Below, one piece after another: positions 1 to 8,968 of a stretch of 64,000 nucleotides of DNA. How positions within the stretch are numbered: position 1 is the first letter of the stretch; every line of letters starts with the position of its first letter. Made by a program: the position numbers and the translations under genes. The notes under the pieces were generated by a model. The model ran no database searches. It was not told the DNA's origin and saw only the letters and a list, made by a program, of their open reading frames with translations. Source of the DNA: Cellulomonas sp. NS3 (GTDB taxonomy: Bacteria; Actinomycetota; Actinomycetes; Actinomycetales; Cellulomonadaceae); assembly GCF_024757985.1 (NCBI RefSeq), contig NZ_CP103289.1, positions 2,790,001 through 2,854,000 of the forward strand, given 5' to 3'.

Positions 1-1
1 T

Positions 2-976
2 GCCGTCGAGGCCGTCTCGCTCCTGTCGCGGTGCGCTGCTGCCGGGTGGTTGCTGGCGACCCGGGGACGTGAACGTCACCCCCGCACGTACGCAGTGATC
101 ATCGGTGTCGATGTGCTGATGTTCGTCGTCAGCTTCGCGCTCATCCAGGGCGTGGCGAACGCTGGCATCCCGCTCGCTCTGATGAGCCGGGTCCCGTTCG
201 TCTTCGCCGTGCTGCCCCGGCGACAGGTCCAGGTGCTGACCAGTCTCATCCTCGTCGGCTGCGACGGGGTGCTGCTCTGGCAGGCGGCCCACGGCAACCT
301 GATCACGATCGGGCTCGCCGTACTGTTCACCGCCGTCGTCCTGGTCACCGGGATCACCGTGCGGGTGCTGACCTCCTCCTTCGCCGCCAGCGCCCGCGGC
401 GCACGCGAGCTCGCCGCCCAGCTCGAGCACGCCGCGCTGCACGACCCCCTCACCGGGCTGGCCAACCGCACCCTGTACACCGACCGGCTCGAGCACGCCG
501 TTGCCCACGCCCATCGCACCGGCCGTGACGTCGCGGTGCTCCTGGTCGACCTCGACCACTTCAAGGACGTCAACGACACCCACGGCCACGCGACCGGTGA
601 CGCGCTCCTGGCAGCCGTCGCGGACCGGCTGCGCGCCACGGTGCGGGCCGGAGACACCGTCGCCCGGCTCGGCGGCGACGAGTTCGTCGTCGTCCTCGAC
701 GACATCGCCGACCCCGCTGATGCCCTCGCCACCGCCCGGCACCTGCGCGACGCCCTGATCGGGCCGATCACCGCCGATGGTGTGCAGCTGCGCTGCAGCG
801 CCAGCATCGGCGTCGCGTTCGCCCGTGCCCGCGGGCACGAGCTCGGCAAGGTGCTCCGCGAGGCCGACGTGGCGATGTACCGGGCCAAGGCACAAGGCCC
901 CGGGCACCTCGAGGTGTTCGACACCACCCCCGACCTCCCGACCGCGCTCCCCCGACGCGCCGTCGACACCTCCTGA
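2..976 (+). CDS. Membrane-anchored GGDEF diguanylate cyclase, 5' end outside window
   Basis: Probably synthesises cyclic di-GMP from GTP at the membrane. The reading frame is open back to base 2, and the first internal start is only a TTG at base 50, so the N-terminus very likely lies upstream of the window. The visible part has about three hydrophobic segments in its first 120 residues, then a short helix and a GGDEF domain of about 165 residues. The catalytic motif RLGGDEF is intact. An inhibitory I-site (RAGD) sits five residues before GGDEF, so product inhibition is expected. No EAL domain follows. It is convergent with the PAS-GGDEF-EAL gene downstream, with 43 bases between them. The upstream sensor part cannot be judged from here. 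Confidence 0.85.
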   Translation, partial: AVEAVSLLSRCAAAGWLLATRGRERHPRTYAVIIGVDVLMFVVSFALIQGVANAGIPLALMSRVPFVFAVLPRRQVQVLTSLILVGCDGVLLWQAAHGNLITIGLAVLFTAVVLVTGITVRVLTSSFAASARGARELAAQLEHAALHDPLTGLANRTLYTDRLEHAVAHAHRTGRDVAVLLVDLDHFKDVNDTHGHATGDALLAAVADRLRATVRAGDTVARLGGDEFVVVLDDIADPADALATARHLRDALIGPITADGVQLRCSASIGVAFARARGHELGKVLREADVAMYRAKAQGPGHLEVFDTTPDLPTALPRRAVDTS

Positions 977-1019
977 CCACCCGGAGGTGTGGCAGCGCCG
1001 GACCCGGGCCTGAGCCAGG

Positions 1020-3161
1020 TCAGGGCTGGGTGTGCTCGCTGCGCCACGCCATCGTGCTGGCTGAGCGGGGTCGGGCGAGCAGGAAACCGGTGGCGGCGTT
1101 CGCGCCGGCCGTAGTGACGGCGTCGAGCTGTGCCGGGGTCTCGATACCTTCGGCGATGACCTGGGCGCCGAGGGCGTGGGCGAGGCTGACGATCCCGGCG
1201 AGCAGGGTGTCCCCGGTGCGTGTGCCGGACGCAGCGACGAAGGAACGGTCGATCTTCACCACGTCGACCGGTGTGCGGGCGAGCCGCGAGAGCGAGCTGA
1301 ACCCGGTGCCGAAGTCGTCGATCGCGACCGCGACGCCCAGGTCACGGACTGCTCTCAGGTTCGCCACGAGGCGCCCGTCGTCCGCGGTGGACTCGGTCAC
1401 CTCGATGCCGAACCTTTCCGCCGGGACGCCTGCCGCAGACAGGTGGTGCTCGAGGAGACGGGCGAGTCCGGGCAGGGCGAGCTGGCGCGGGGAGACGTTC
1501 ACCCAGACCCGCACTCCGGGAACGTGCGCCCATCGGGCGGCCTGGCGAGTCGCCGCGGCGATGATGTGCTCCCCGACGGACAGGATGAGCCCGGACTCCT
1601 CGGCGACGGGAATGAAGTCCAGTGGTGGCACGCCACCCCATGCGGGGTGACGCCAGCGAGCGAGCGCCTCGACGTGAGCGACGTGCCACGTCCGCAGGTC
1701 GAACGCCGGTTGGAAGTGCAGTCCCAGCTCGTCCTGGTTCTCGAGGGCTCGGCGCAGGTGGTGCTGGATGTCCAGTCGTCGCGCGGTCCTGTTGTGGAGC
1801 GCCTGGTCGAACCAGGCGTACCCGTCGCGACCGGCGTCCTTGGCCCGGTGCAGGGCGGCGTCAGCGTTGCGCAGCAGCGTGTCGATGTCGCCCCCGTGCG
1901 CCGCCCGTGCGATCCCGACGCTCGCCGTGATCGACAGCTGGGTCGATCTGGTGGTGATGTGATCGGTCCCCGTGGTCACGACCCGACGTGCGAGGCCTTC
2001 CCCGCACTCGGCCGAGCAGTCGGGAACGACGACAACGAACTCATCGCCTCCGAAACGCGCGAGGAGTCCCCCCTCGGGCAGAAGATCGTTCAGGCGCCGT
2101 CCCACGGCGGCGAGGACCTCGTCGCCGACGACGTGCCCGAGGGTGTCGTTGACGAGCTTGAACTGGTCCAGGTCGATGAACAGCAGCGCCAGTGGCGAGC
2201 CTGGCCGTCGGGTCTGGATGTCGGCGACCTCCCGGAGCAGACCCCACCGGTTCAGCAACCCGGTGACCTCGTCATGGGTGGCTTGGACGGTCAGCTCCCG
2301 CTGCGCCGCCTCAGCCGTGGCGCGCGCTGCTCGTTCGCTCACCAGCAGCCGCTCGCGCTCCGCTTGGGCGGCGTGGCGATCGCTGATGTCGCGGAAGTAC
2401 ACCCCCATGCCCTGCCCCGACAACGGGAACGCACGCACTTCGAACCGCAGACCGGTTCCCTCGTAGTACCCCTCGAACTCCACCGGCGCACCGGTACGCA
2501 TCAGCGTCCGGTAGCGCTCCTCGAAGATCGTCTCGCGCACCGACGGGAAGACCTCCCACAGATCCCGCCCGATCACCTGCGACCCGTCGAGTCGCAGCAG
2601 GTGCTCCGCGCGGCGATTGAGATAGGTCAGCGCCCAGTGCCGGTCGACCGCGACATAGGCATCGCTGATCGACTCCAGGATGTCCATCACGGTCTCAGCC
2701 GCGCGCTGGGCCTCACCAGCTCGCTCCACGGCATCCACGTAGTGCGAAACGTCTCGGACGAGGACGATCGCTCTACCGGTACCGACGATCGCGGAGGAGA
2801 GCTCCACCGGGAACGTCGAACCATCTGCGCGCCTCGCGCGCAGCTCGCCGTGGAAGAAGCCCTCGGCGTTGCGCACCGCGATCGCGTCGATCCACCGATC
2901 ATCGCCCGTGTCAATCAAGCCGACCCGGCCAACACGGCGCAGCTCCGCCTCGTCACGTCCGAGCATCCGGCACGCCGCCGGGTTCGCCGACAGAATCGCA
3001 CCCGACGGGTCGGTGAACAGCACCCCGGCCGAGCTCCGCTCCAGCAATGCACCATAGGCCTCAGCCCTGACCGTCCACGCGCCCGGCGAATCAACAACAG
3101 GCACGCGTCGCTCCGGTTCACCCGGGCGCGCCCCGCCCGTCCCCTTAGCAGCACCCAGCAC
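1020..3161 (-). CDS. PAS-PAS-GGDEF-EAL cyclic-di-GMP protein
   Basis: A 713-residue protein with two PAS domains (about residues 25-140 and 150-270), a GGDEF domain (about 290-450) and an EAL domain (about 465-710). No signal peptide or membrane segment is seen, so it should be cytosolic. GGDEF is intact (RFGGDEF), but the RxxD inhibitory site is missing (PEGG at that place). Most EAL residues are present: VEALARWRHP, NVSPRQL, EVTES, DDFGTGFSS, KIDRSF and AEGIET. The late conserved QG dipeptide reads TG (ATGFLLARP), so the catalytic Gln is replaced and phosphodiesterase activity may be weak. It may act mainly as a cyclase or as a c-di-GMP sensor. The ATG at 3161 is the first good start, and the first PAS begins soon after it. 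Confidence 0.85.
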   Translation of the reverse strand: MLGAAKGTGGARPGEPERRVPVVDSPGAWTVRAEAYGALLERSSAGVLFTDPSGAILSANPAACRMLGRDEAELRRVGRVGLIDTGDDRWIDAIAVRNAEGFFHGELRARRADGSTFPVELSSAIVGTGRAIVLVRDVSHYVDAVERAGEAQRAAETVMDILESISDAYVAVDRHWALTYLNRRAEHLLRLDGSQVIGRDLWEVFPSVRETIFEERYRTLMRTGAPVEFEGYYEGTGLRFEVRAFPLSGQGMGVYFRDISDRHAAQAERERLLVSERAARATAEAAQRELTVQATHDEVTGLLNRWGLLREVADIQTRRPGSPLALLFIDLDQFKLVNDTLGHVVGDEVLAAVGRRLNDLLPEGGLLARFGGDEFVVVVPDCSAECGEGLARRVVTTGTDHITTRSTQLSITASVGIARAAHGGDIDTLLRNADAALHRAKDAGRDGYAWFDQALHNRTARRLDIQHHLRRALENQDELGLHFQPAFDLRTWHVAHVEALARWRHPAWGGVPPLDFIPVAEESGLILSVGEHIIAAATRQAARWAHVPGVRVWVNVSPRQLALPGLARLLEHHLSAAGVPAERFGIEVTESTADDGRLVANLRAVRDLGVAVAIDDFGTGFSSLSRLARTPVDVVKIDRSFVAASGTRTGDTLLAGIVSLAHALGAQVIAEGIETPAQLDAVTTAGANAATGFLLARPRSASTMAWRSEHTQP

Positions 3162-3684
3162 GTCGACCCCCCAGTCGCAACGCGTCCGACGCCCCGAGCG
3201 TAAGCGCAGACTCCGAGCGCATCAGCGCCGTGTGCAACGAACTCGCTGAACGCCGCCACTCTCTGGCCCACCAGGCCGTGCGACCGGCTTCGGGCTCTTG
3301 GGCGCATCGGGTGTTCGAGCGACACGAACACCGCCCCTGGGCAGCTAACGGCTCGGTGAGGTGGAGTCCCTTGTGAGGGACGTTGCCGACCGCCTCGCCG
3401 ACCTTGCGCGGCTCGGGGAAGAGCCGGTCCGGACCTCCTCGTAGGTCGCTGCGCCCTGGCGGACCTCGGCCTGGCGATCGGGGTAGCGGCCGACGCGGTC
3501 CGCAGAAATGGCCTCGGTCAGGGCCACGACGGTCACACGCCGGAGCGCAAGAATGCGCCTCCGAAGCCCGAGGCAGGATCGTCGAAGCCGCACGCCGGCG
3601 AGGGCATCTGAGGCATGCCCGTCATGGCGATCTCGACCCACCCTTATGTCATATCTTGACGCGATGAGTGACGCTGAGACCGAT
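3162..3684. other. Intergenic region left of the IS element
   Basis: About 520 bases with no gene I can support. A 16-base hairpin (GTCCCT-TGTG-AGGGAC) lies at 3366-3381. A short open stretch starting GTG at 3362 gives only 28 codons. An ATG at 3665 opens a frame that runs straight into the left end of the IS, so a small gene could have been interrupted there, but nothing recognisable remains. Confidence 0.4.
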
Positions 3685-3703
3685 CTAGGGCGCGTCTCCC
3701 AAC
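3685..3703 (+). repeat. Left terminal inverted repeat with CTAG target
   Basis: Pairs with 5246-5264 at 15 of 19 positions including CTAG. The mismatches fall at positions 6, 9, 15 and 19. It precedes the transposase start by 26 bases. Confidence 0.6.
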
Positions 3704-3728
3704 CTCCTCTGTAGTTGCCGGGGATGCT

Positions 3729-4645
3729 GTGCGGGTGTCTTGTCGTGCGGTATCGACCGATGCTCAATGGGAGCGAATCGCTCCGCTGCTGCCCTCGGAC
3801 GCGGGGAAGCCTGGTCGCCGGTTCCGCGATCATCGGCAGGTGGTGGAGGGCATCGTCTACCGGTACCGGACGGGCGTCGCCTGGCGGGACCTGCCGACGG
3901 AGTTCGGTCCGTGGCAGACGGTCTGGAAGCGTCACGCCCGGTTCGCCCGGGACGGGACTTGGGACCACGTCTTGACCCGGCTGCTTGCGCAGGCTGACGC
4001 GGCCTGACGCGGCCGGGGCCATCGACTGGGCGGTGTCGATCGACTCGACGATCAACCGGACACATCAGCACGCCGCGACGCTGCCGCACGACACGGGGAG
4101 CCGACGCGAATCACAAAAGTCAGATATCCGAGCCGGCTGACGACGCGATCGGCCGGTCCCGAGGCGGACTGTCCACGAAGATCCATCACGCCGTCGACGG
4201 GCGAGGCCGGCCGCTGGCCGTCCTGGTCGGACCGGGGCAAGGCGGAGATGCACCGATGTGCCTGCCCGTGCTCGATGCGATCCACGTCCCACGCTTGGGC
4301 CCTGGGCGTCCTCGCACTCGGCCGGACTCGGTGCTGGCGGACAAGGCGTACTCCTCGCGGGCCATCCGCGCCCAGCTGCGCCGCCGCGGGATCCGTGCGG
4401 TCATCCCCGAGCCACGCGACCAGCAAGGACATCGCAAACGGCGCGGCTCCCGCGGCGGGCGACCTGTCACTGACGACATCGACGCCTACCGTGGCCGCAA
4501 CGTCGTCGAACGGTCCTTCAACGCCCTCAAGCACTGGCGGGGACTGCCCACCCGCTACGACAAACTCGCCTTGACCTACCGCGGCGGTGCCGTGCTCGCC
4601 GCAATCCTCGCCTGGCTCCGCACACCCCCTCGAGACATGCCGTAG
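3729..4645 (+). pseudogene. IS5-family transposase, broken by two frame lesions
   Basis: The N-terminal part (3729-4007) reads as the DUF4096-type start of IS5-family transposases (QWERIAPLLP, VVEGIVYRYRTGVAWRDLP) and stops at TGA 4005-4007. The next frame continues with the first catalytic Asp (AIDWAVSIDST). A third frame gives the rest (GRSRGGLSTKIH, VLADKAYSS with the second Asp, RNVVERSFNALKHWRG with the Glu) to the stop at 4645. The first break is a 10-base tandem duplication (CTGACGCGGC at 3994-4003 and again at 4004-4013). Removing one copy restores AQADAAGAIDWAVS exactly. The second break is a +1 (or -2) change in the G-run at 4095-4098. No natural programmed frameshift needs both changes, so I call the gene dead. 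Confidence 0.8.
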
Positions 4646-4676
4646 AGGCCCGTTTTCGCGCATCTACGATCACCGG

Positions 4677-5183
4677 ATGACTCCTGTTCTCGCGGTCCGA
4701 AGCGCCGTGGTCGGCGATGCCCATCAGATGGCTCGCGTGCACGTCGACTCCTGGCGGCAGACCTACCGGGGCCTCATGTCGGACTCCGTCCTGGACGACC
4801 CGGAACTCCTCCACACCCGCAAACGCTTCTGGACCGGCGCCCTCACCGATGAGCGCTACAGCAGCAACCGGGTCGCAGTGGCCGAGCGCAACGGCGCCGT
4901 GATCGGCATCGCGATGTCCGGCCCCAGCCAGGACCCGGATGCCACCTGGACCTCTCAACTGTTCGTGCTCTACGTCGATGCCGCCCACCACGGCTCAGGC
5001 GCAGGACCGGCTCTGCTGAACGCCGTCCTGCACCTACACGAAGCGGCCGCTGTCTGGGTTGCGGACCCCAATCCTCGCGCCCAAGCCTTCTACCGCAAGC
5101 ACGGCTTCACGCCCGACGGCCACAGCAAGGCGGGGCCCTACGTGCAGGAGCTCCGGCTCCTGCGCGGCCCGGGGACCGCGTGA
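4677..5183 (+). CDS. GNAT-family N-acetyltransferase, apparent IS passenger
   Basis: A 168-residue acetyltransferase that should move an acetyl group from acetyl-CoA to an amine; the substrate cannot be told. The acetyl-CoA loop is visible in FVLYVDAAHHGSGAGPALL (Q/RxxGxG/A type). It is followed by the usual alpha4 region and a C-terminal beta segment with NPRAQAFYRKHGF. The frame is open further upstream into the transposase tail, but the ATG at 4677 gives the natural GNAT N-terminus. The gene starts 31 bases after the transposase stop and ends 62 bases before the right inverted repeat, so it seems to be cargo of the element. Some GNAT proteins of this kind inactivate antibiotics; that is possible here but not shown. 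Confidence 0.85.
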   Translation: MTPVLAVRSAVVGDAHQMARVHVDSWRQTYRGLMSDSVLDDPELLHTRKRFWTGALTDERYSSNRVAVAERNGAVIGIAMSGPSQDPDATWTSQLFVLYVDAAHHGSGAGPALLNAVLHLHEAAAVWVADPNPRAQAFYRKHGFTPDGHSKAGPYVQELRLLRGPGTA

Positions 5184-5245
5184 CCTGCCCGCCCACCGCC
5201 GCTCGCACCCTCCGGGCAGGCAGGCCGTGTTCCCCGCTCCGCACG

Positions 5246-5264
5246 ATTGAGAGACACGTCCTAG
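5246..5264 (-). repeat. Right terminal inverted repeat with CTAG target
   Basis: The reverse complement matches 3685-3703 at 15 of 19 positions. GAGACACGTCC followed by CTAG is typical of the outer end of IS427-like elements. Confidence 0.55.
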
Positions 5265-5899
5265 TTGACACAGACGCGGAAGCGCGCACGAGAGCGAGCG
5301 TTTAGCGCCTCCACGACGCCGCGCACTGGAGGAAGACTCTGCGGTCGGCACCGCAGGCATCGTCCGGGACTCGCTCCATGACCCCGATTCAGGAAGCGCT
5401 CACACTCCTGGACGTCGCGCTCGATGCGGAAGCCTCGGCGCAGAGCCTCGCTCACGCGGCGGGGGAGGTCGCGCGTGAACCAACGCGACGCTCGCGACCG
5501 TGCGCGTGCGCACGGTGGTGGCCACCGTGTTCCGCGCGCCGAAGCCGACGACCGCTCGCGAGGCCTTGCCCGCATCCCCTGCCGAACCGAGGCGGACTCA
5601 GCGGACGTCGACCTACCCATTCTCAGCGTGCCCCCTCGTCGGTGGCCAGACCAGACTCCGGTCACGACATCGGCAGCCGCCTCGCATCCGCGAGAGCTGC
5701 CACGCTCCGTGCCACCAGCACGCCATGGCATGCCGAGCGATCACGCAACGCGAGGCACGCCCGCGCTCCCCTCATTGCACGACCGCTTCGCGTTCCTGCA
5801 GTCCGGCGAACTTGCAGCCGCTCCCCCGCCCACGTCGCGGCGTGCTGGCCTTGTCTGGCCTGGTAAACGCTTGCACTGTTCCGCTTCGCAGATGTCCTT
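5265..5899. other. Gene-poor region right of the IS
   Basis: About 635 bases where open frames exist on both strands but none shows a recognisable domain or a convincing start site. The stretch from the ATG at 5378 looks protein-like for about 35 codons, then becomes Arg/Pro/Ser-rich noise. The base composition is more mixed than in the neighbouring genes, as in decayed DNA. It probably contains the promoter of the following EAL gene. Confidence 0.4.
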
Positions 5900-8308
5900 A
5901 TGGTGGGGCGTGGGCTCATACATCAGCAGTCGAGGCAGTGTTGTGCGGTGACCGGTTCACGGTCGGAGGCGCCTGAGGGGGCGGCGTCCTGCGATGAGCA
6001 CGACAGCGGGGCGGCTGCGGGCGGAGCACAGCTTCGCGCCGTCTATCAACCGATCGTAGATCTGCGTAGCGGGCGCCCGGTGGCCGTCGAAGGCCTTGTC
6101 CGGGGGGCACGTCACGGGCTGACCGTCTCCCCGGCCGAGCTCTTCGCCGAGGCAGGGCGGTCGGGCCCTGCGGCAGTGGTGCGCCTGGACGAGGCGTGCA
6201 TGCGGTGCGTGATCGGGTCCGCGTCCGACCTGGGGGCCGACGCGACGCTCTTCGTCAACGTGGAGCCGGCAACCCTGGCAACGCTGTCGCGCAGGGCATT
6301 GGCGGAGATGGCGGCCTTGTTGGCGCCGACGGTGCACGTGGTGGTCGAGGTGACGGAACGTGACCTGCTGCGGCAGCCGGCGGCGCTCCTCGCTGGCGTG
6401 GAGCGGGTCCGCGAGCTGGGCTGGCGGGTGGCCGTCGACGACGTGGGAGCCGAGCCGGACGCGCTGGCACTGGTGCCGTTCCTGCGTCCTGACGTGATCA
6501 AGCTGGACTTGGCTCTGGTCCGCGCCCGACCCACGCTTGAGGTGGCGACCATCGTCAACGCCGTCAACGCCGAGGCGCAGCGCTCGGGCGCGCTCGTGCT
6601 GGCGGAGGGCATCGAGACCGCGGAGCACCTGCAGCGCGCCCTGAGCCTGGGAGCCAGGCTTGGGCAGGGATGGCACTTTGCCCACCCAGGTCCGCTCCCC
6701 CAGCAATGGGACGCTGCTCTGCGGCTGCCCGCTGCACGGCCGCGGCAGCCGTCGGCGACAACTGCCTTCCAGCTGATCAGCAGCACCGTGCCTGCTCAGC
6801 TGACCACTCCTGCGCTGCTGGCGCCACTGACTCGGCAGGTGGAACGGCAGGCGATGCTGTTGGACGACATGGCTGTGGTGCTGGCCTCGTTCCAGCACGT
6901 CCGCTTCCTCACCCCCGCCACCCTCCGCCGCTACCAGTCGTTGGCCCAGGTCACCGCCCTGACCGCTGTTCTGGCCCCAGGCGTCCCGGACGAACCCGCA
7001 CCTGGCGTGCGAGGCACCGCTCTTCGCGAAGACGATCCCCTGGCGCAGGAGTGGGTCGTCACGGTGATTTCCCCGCACTTCGCCGCCGCGCTCGCCGCCC
7101 GGGAGGTCAGCGTGCCGAAGGGCGTCCGGTCAGACGGACTGCTCGACTGCTCAGCGGCCGCCGCGGTCCCAGGCACGGAGCAGCGCCGCCTGGAGTATGT
7201 GCTGACCTACGACCGGGACCAGGTCATCGCGGCGGCCGGCTTGCTGATGTCCAAGGTGTCGGCGCGCCCCCTTGCCGACCCGCGGCCGGGTCAGCGCCCG
7301 GGCCCTGGACCTGCTCGTGAGCCGCACGCATCTTCGCCAGCGGGCCGGGGAGCAGACGGGGCCTCACCCCCCGGTGCAGCCCCGAAGGGCCGGGACCCGG
7401 CCGCATCGTTGCTGGGTGTGCCCCCGGCCGAGCTGCCTGCTCTGTTGACGCGGGCGATCTCCACCGCCAGCAACGGGATCGTCATCGCCGACGCCCAGGC
7501 TGCCGACATGCCGCTGGTCTACGTCAATGCAGCGTTCGAGCAGATGACCGGCTACACCCAGCACGAGGTCCTGGGGAAGAACTGCCGCCTGCTACAGGGG
7601 CCAGCCACCGATCACGCCATGGCGCGGATCGTCGCCCGCCGCCTGCTCGCCGGGAGCGCTGTGCAGGCGACGCTGCTGAACTACCGCCGCGACGGCACCA
7701 CGTTCTGGAATGAGATCACTATCAGCCCCGTCCACGACGCCACCGGCGCCCTGACCCACTTCATCGGCAACCAGGTCGACGCCAGCGACCGCATCGACCG
7801 TCATGAACGCGCCACGTACCTCGCTCATCACGACCCCTTGACGGGATTGTCCAGCAGAGCGCGCGTACTCGAAGCCCTGGAAGCGGAACTTTCTCGCAGC
7901 GCCCGGTCAGGAGCAGGCGTCGCGGTGGTCTTCATCGACCTCGACCGCTTCAAGGACATCAACGACGGCTTCGGTCACGCCGCAGGCGACCAAGCGCTCA
8001 TCATCGCGGCGCACCGGCTGCGGTCCGTTGTGCGCTCGGGTGACCTGCTCGGGCGTCTCGGCGGTGATGAGTTCCTCCTCGTCATGACAGGTCTGCGAGC
8101 GGGCGACGACGAGCCGGTACGGCACGTCGTCGAGCACCTCCACACCTCCCTGGCACCCGCCGTCGAGGTCGTCGGCAGCACGCTCCAGCTCAGCGCCGGA
8201 ATCGGCTTCGCCGTTTCACCCGGCGACGGCCGTGACGCAGCAGCCCTCCTCGACATCGCTGACGCCCGCATGTACCAAGCCAAACGCGAGGGTCTGCAGA
8301 ACGGGTAG
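5900..8308 (+). CDS. EAL-DICT-LOV-GGDEF protein (blue-light type cyclic-di-GMP switch)
   Basis: An 802-residue cytosolic protein with an unusual order: EAL (about 45-275), DICT sensory domain (about 290-450, with AVVLASFQHVRFLTP and LEYVLTYDRDQVIAAA), a Pro/Gly-rich linker, LOV (about 530-640) and GGDEF (about 650-800). The LOV core has the photoactive cysteine in GKNCRLLQG (Cys562 from this start), plus the flavin-contacting NYRRDG, FWN and FIGNQ. Blue light should therefore form a flavin-cysteine adduct. GGDEF is intact with an RSGD I-site. The EAL signature is EGL and DDFG is DDVG, but the acidic, Lys, Asn, Glu and Gln catalytic residues (NVEP, EVTERD, IKLD, AEGIET, GQGWHF) are present. 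A GTG at 5948, with GAGGC upstream, is a plausible alternative start. Confidence 0.88.
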   Translation: MVGRGLIHQQSRQCCAVTGSRSEAPEGAASCDEHDSGAAAGGAQLRAVYQPIVDLRSGRPVAVEGLVRGARHGLTVSPAELFAEAGRSGPAAVVRLDEACMRCVIGSASDLGADATLFVNVEPATLATLSRRALAEMAALLAPTVHVVVEVTERDLLRQPAALLAGVERVRELGWRVAVDDVGAEPDALALVPFLRPDVIKLDLALVRARPTLEVATIVNAVNAEAQRSGALVLAEGIETAEHLQRALSLGARLGQGWHFAHPGPLPQQWDAALRLPAARPRQPSATTAFQLISSTVPAQLTTPALLAPLTRQVERQAMLLDDMAVVLASFQHVRFLTPATLRRYQSLAQVTALTAVLAPGVPDEPAPGVRGTALREDDPLAQEWVVTVISPHFAAALAAREVSVPKGVRSDGLLDCSAAAAVPGTEQRRLEYVLTYDRDQVIAAAGLLMSKVSARPLADPRPGQRPGPGPAREPHASSPAGRGADGASPPGAAPKGRDPAASLLGVPPAELPALLTRAISTASNGIVIADAQAADMPLVYVNAAFEQMTGYTQHEVLGKNCRLLQGPATDHAMARIVARRLLAGSAVQATLLNYRRDGTTFWNEITISPVHDATGALTHFIGNQVDASDRIDRHERATYLAHHDPLTGLSSRARVLEALEAELSRSARSGAGVAVVFIDLDRFKDINDGFGHAAGDQALIIAAHRLRSVVRSGDLLGRLGGDEFLLVMTGLRAGDDEPVRHVVEHLHTSLAPAVEVVGSTLQLSAGIGFAVSPGDGRDAAALLDIADARMYQAKREGLQNG

Positions 8309-8504
8309 CTGACCCGACCCAGCGCGAAGATGGTCCCCGATGGAGGCCTCTCCGGCCGCCGCGGTATCGCTCGCTGTACGGCGCGGGTAGTAGCACGTCC
8401 ACGGGTCGTGATCATCGTGATCGGGCGTTGACCCTTCGTCCGCGAAGTGCCGCGAAGTCCTGGCGAGCCGGACCAGTACGAACGTGACGTCGTACGGGCA
8501 ACCG

Positions 8505-8800
8505 CTACAGCGGCGAGACTCCCGACGGCTCCCCCGGTCCGGACACACGCACCGACAGCTCCGCGCGGTCCCGGATGAGGTGCGCCTCGACCGTCGACTC
8601 GCTGACGAACGGCCGCGGGGCGATCTCGCGGTTGCGCAGCCCCCGGTCACGAGCGACCCGATCTCGGTCTCGGTCCAAGTCGGGCCTCCGTCGCTCGCCC
8701 CCGGACGCGGCCGAGCGGCTCGCAGGCGGCGCCGTCCACACTCCTGGAGCGGTATCCCCGGCGACGTCCCAGCGGTCGAGGGTGCGGTGCGGAGTTCCGA
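8505..8800 (-). pseudogene. LuxR-type regulator remnant
   Basis: On the minus strand a frame ending at 8505 contains GLRNREIAPRPFVSESTVEAH, a close match to the helix-turn-helix of LuxR C-terminal domains (usual form NREIAxxLxVSxxTVxxH). The flanks, such as an SAASGGERRRPDLD stretch, resemble the linker just before that domain. The N-terminal ATPase or receiver part is absent and the end of the HTH is scrambled, so this is a decayed fragment. The rest of the 660-base gap (8309-8968) shows no supported gene; its right part must hold the promoter of the chemotaxis gene. Confidence 0.6.
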
Positions 8801-8968
8801 CCCCGACCACCCACCGACTGCAGCCGGATGGCCTCTTTCGTGAGGGACGGTCGCAGCCTCGACGAAGGTCGGTCCCGGCGTTCACCCGGTCGGCCCTCTC
8901 ACCCTGGCGTTGAGGTCGTCGATTCCGCTGGATGGCCTGCGTCTTCAAGTCCGCGTCCCTGGAAATGA

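Larger units (their letters stand above)
3685..5264 (+). mobile_element. IS5-family (IS427-like) element with a GNAT passenger gene
   Basis: A decayed transposase and an acetyltransferase gene lie in tandem between imperfect terminal inverted repeats, each abutting a CTAG. The left end reads CTAGGGCGCGTCTCCCAAC and the reverse complement of the right end reads CTAGGACGTGTCTCTCAAT, matching at 15 of 19 positions. Duplicated CTAG/TA-type targets are usual for this family. A plain IS427-like element is about 0.85-0.95 kb, so the 1.58 kb length fits an element that has picked up a passenger. The right end could be coincidental, which would leave the GNAT gene outside. The transposase is broken, so the copy is probably immobile unless helped in trans. 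Confidence 0.6.

Noticed and set aside
5261-5731. 156-codon minus ORF ending in the IS junction
   Set aside because: No domain, Arg-rich composition, and its stop lies in the CTAG itself.
5378-5866. Plus-strand ORF after the IS
   Set aside because: Looks protein-like for about 35 codons only, then turns into Arg/Pro/Ser noise; no ribosome site or family.
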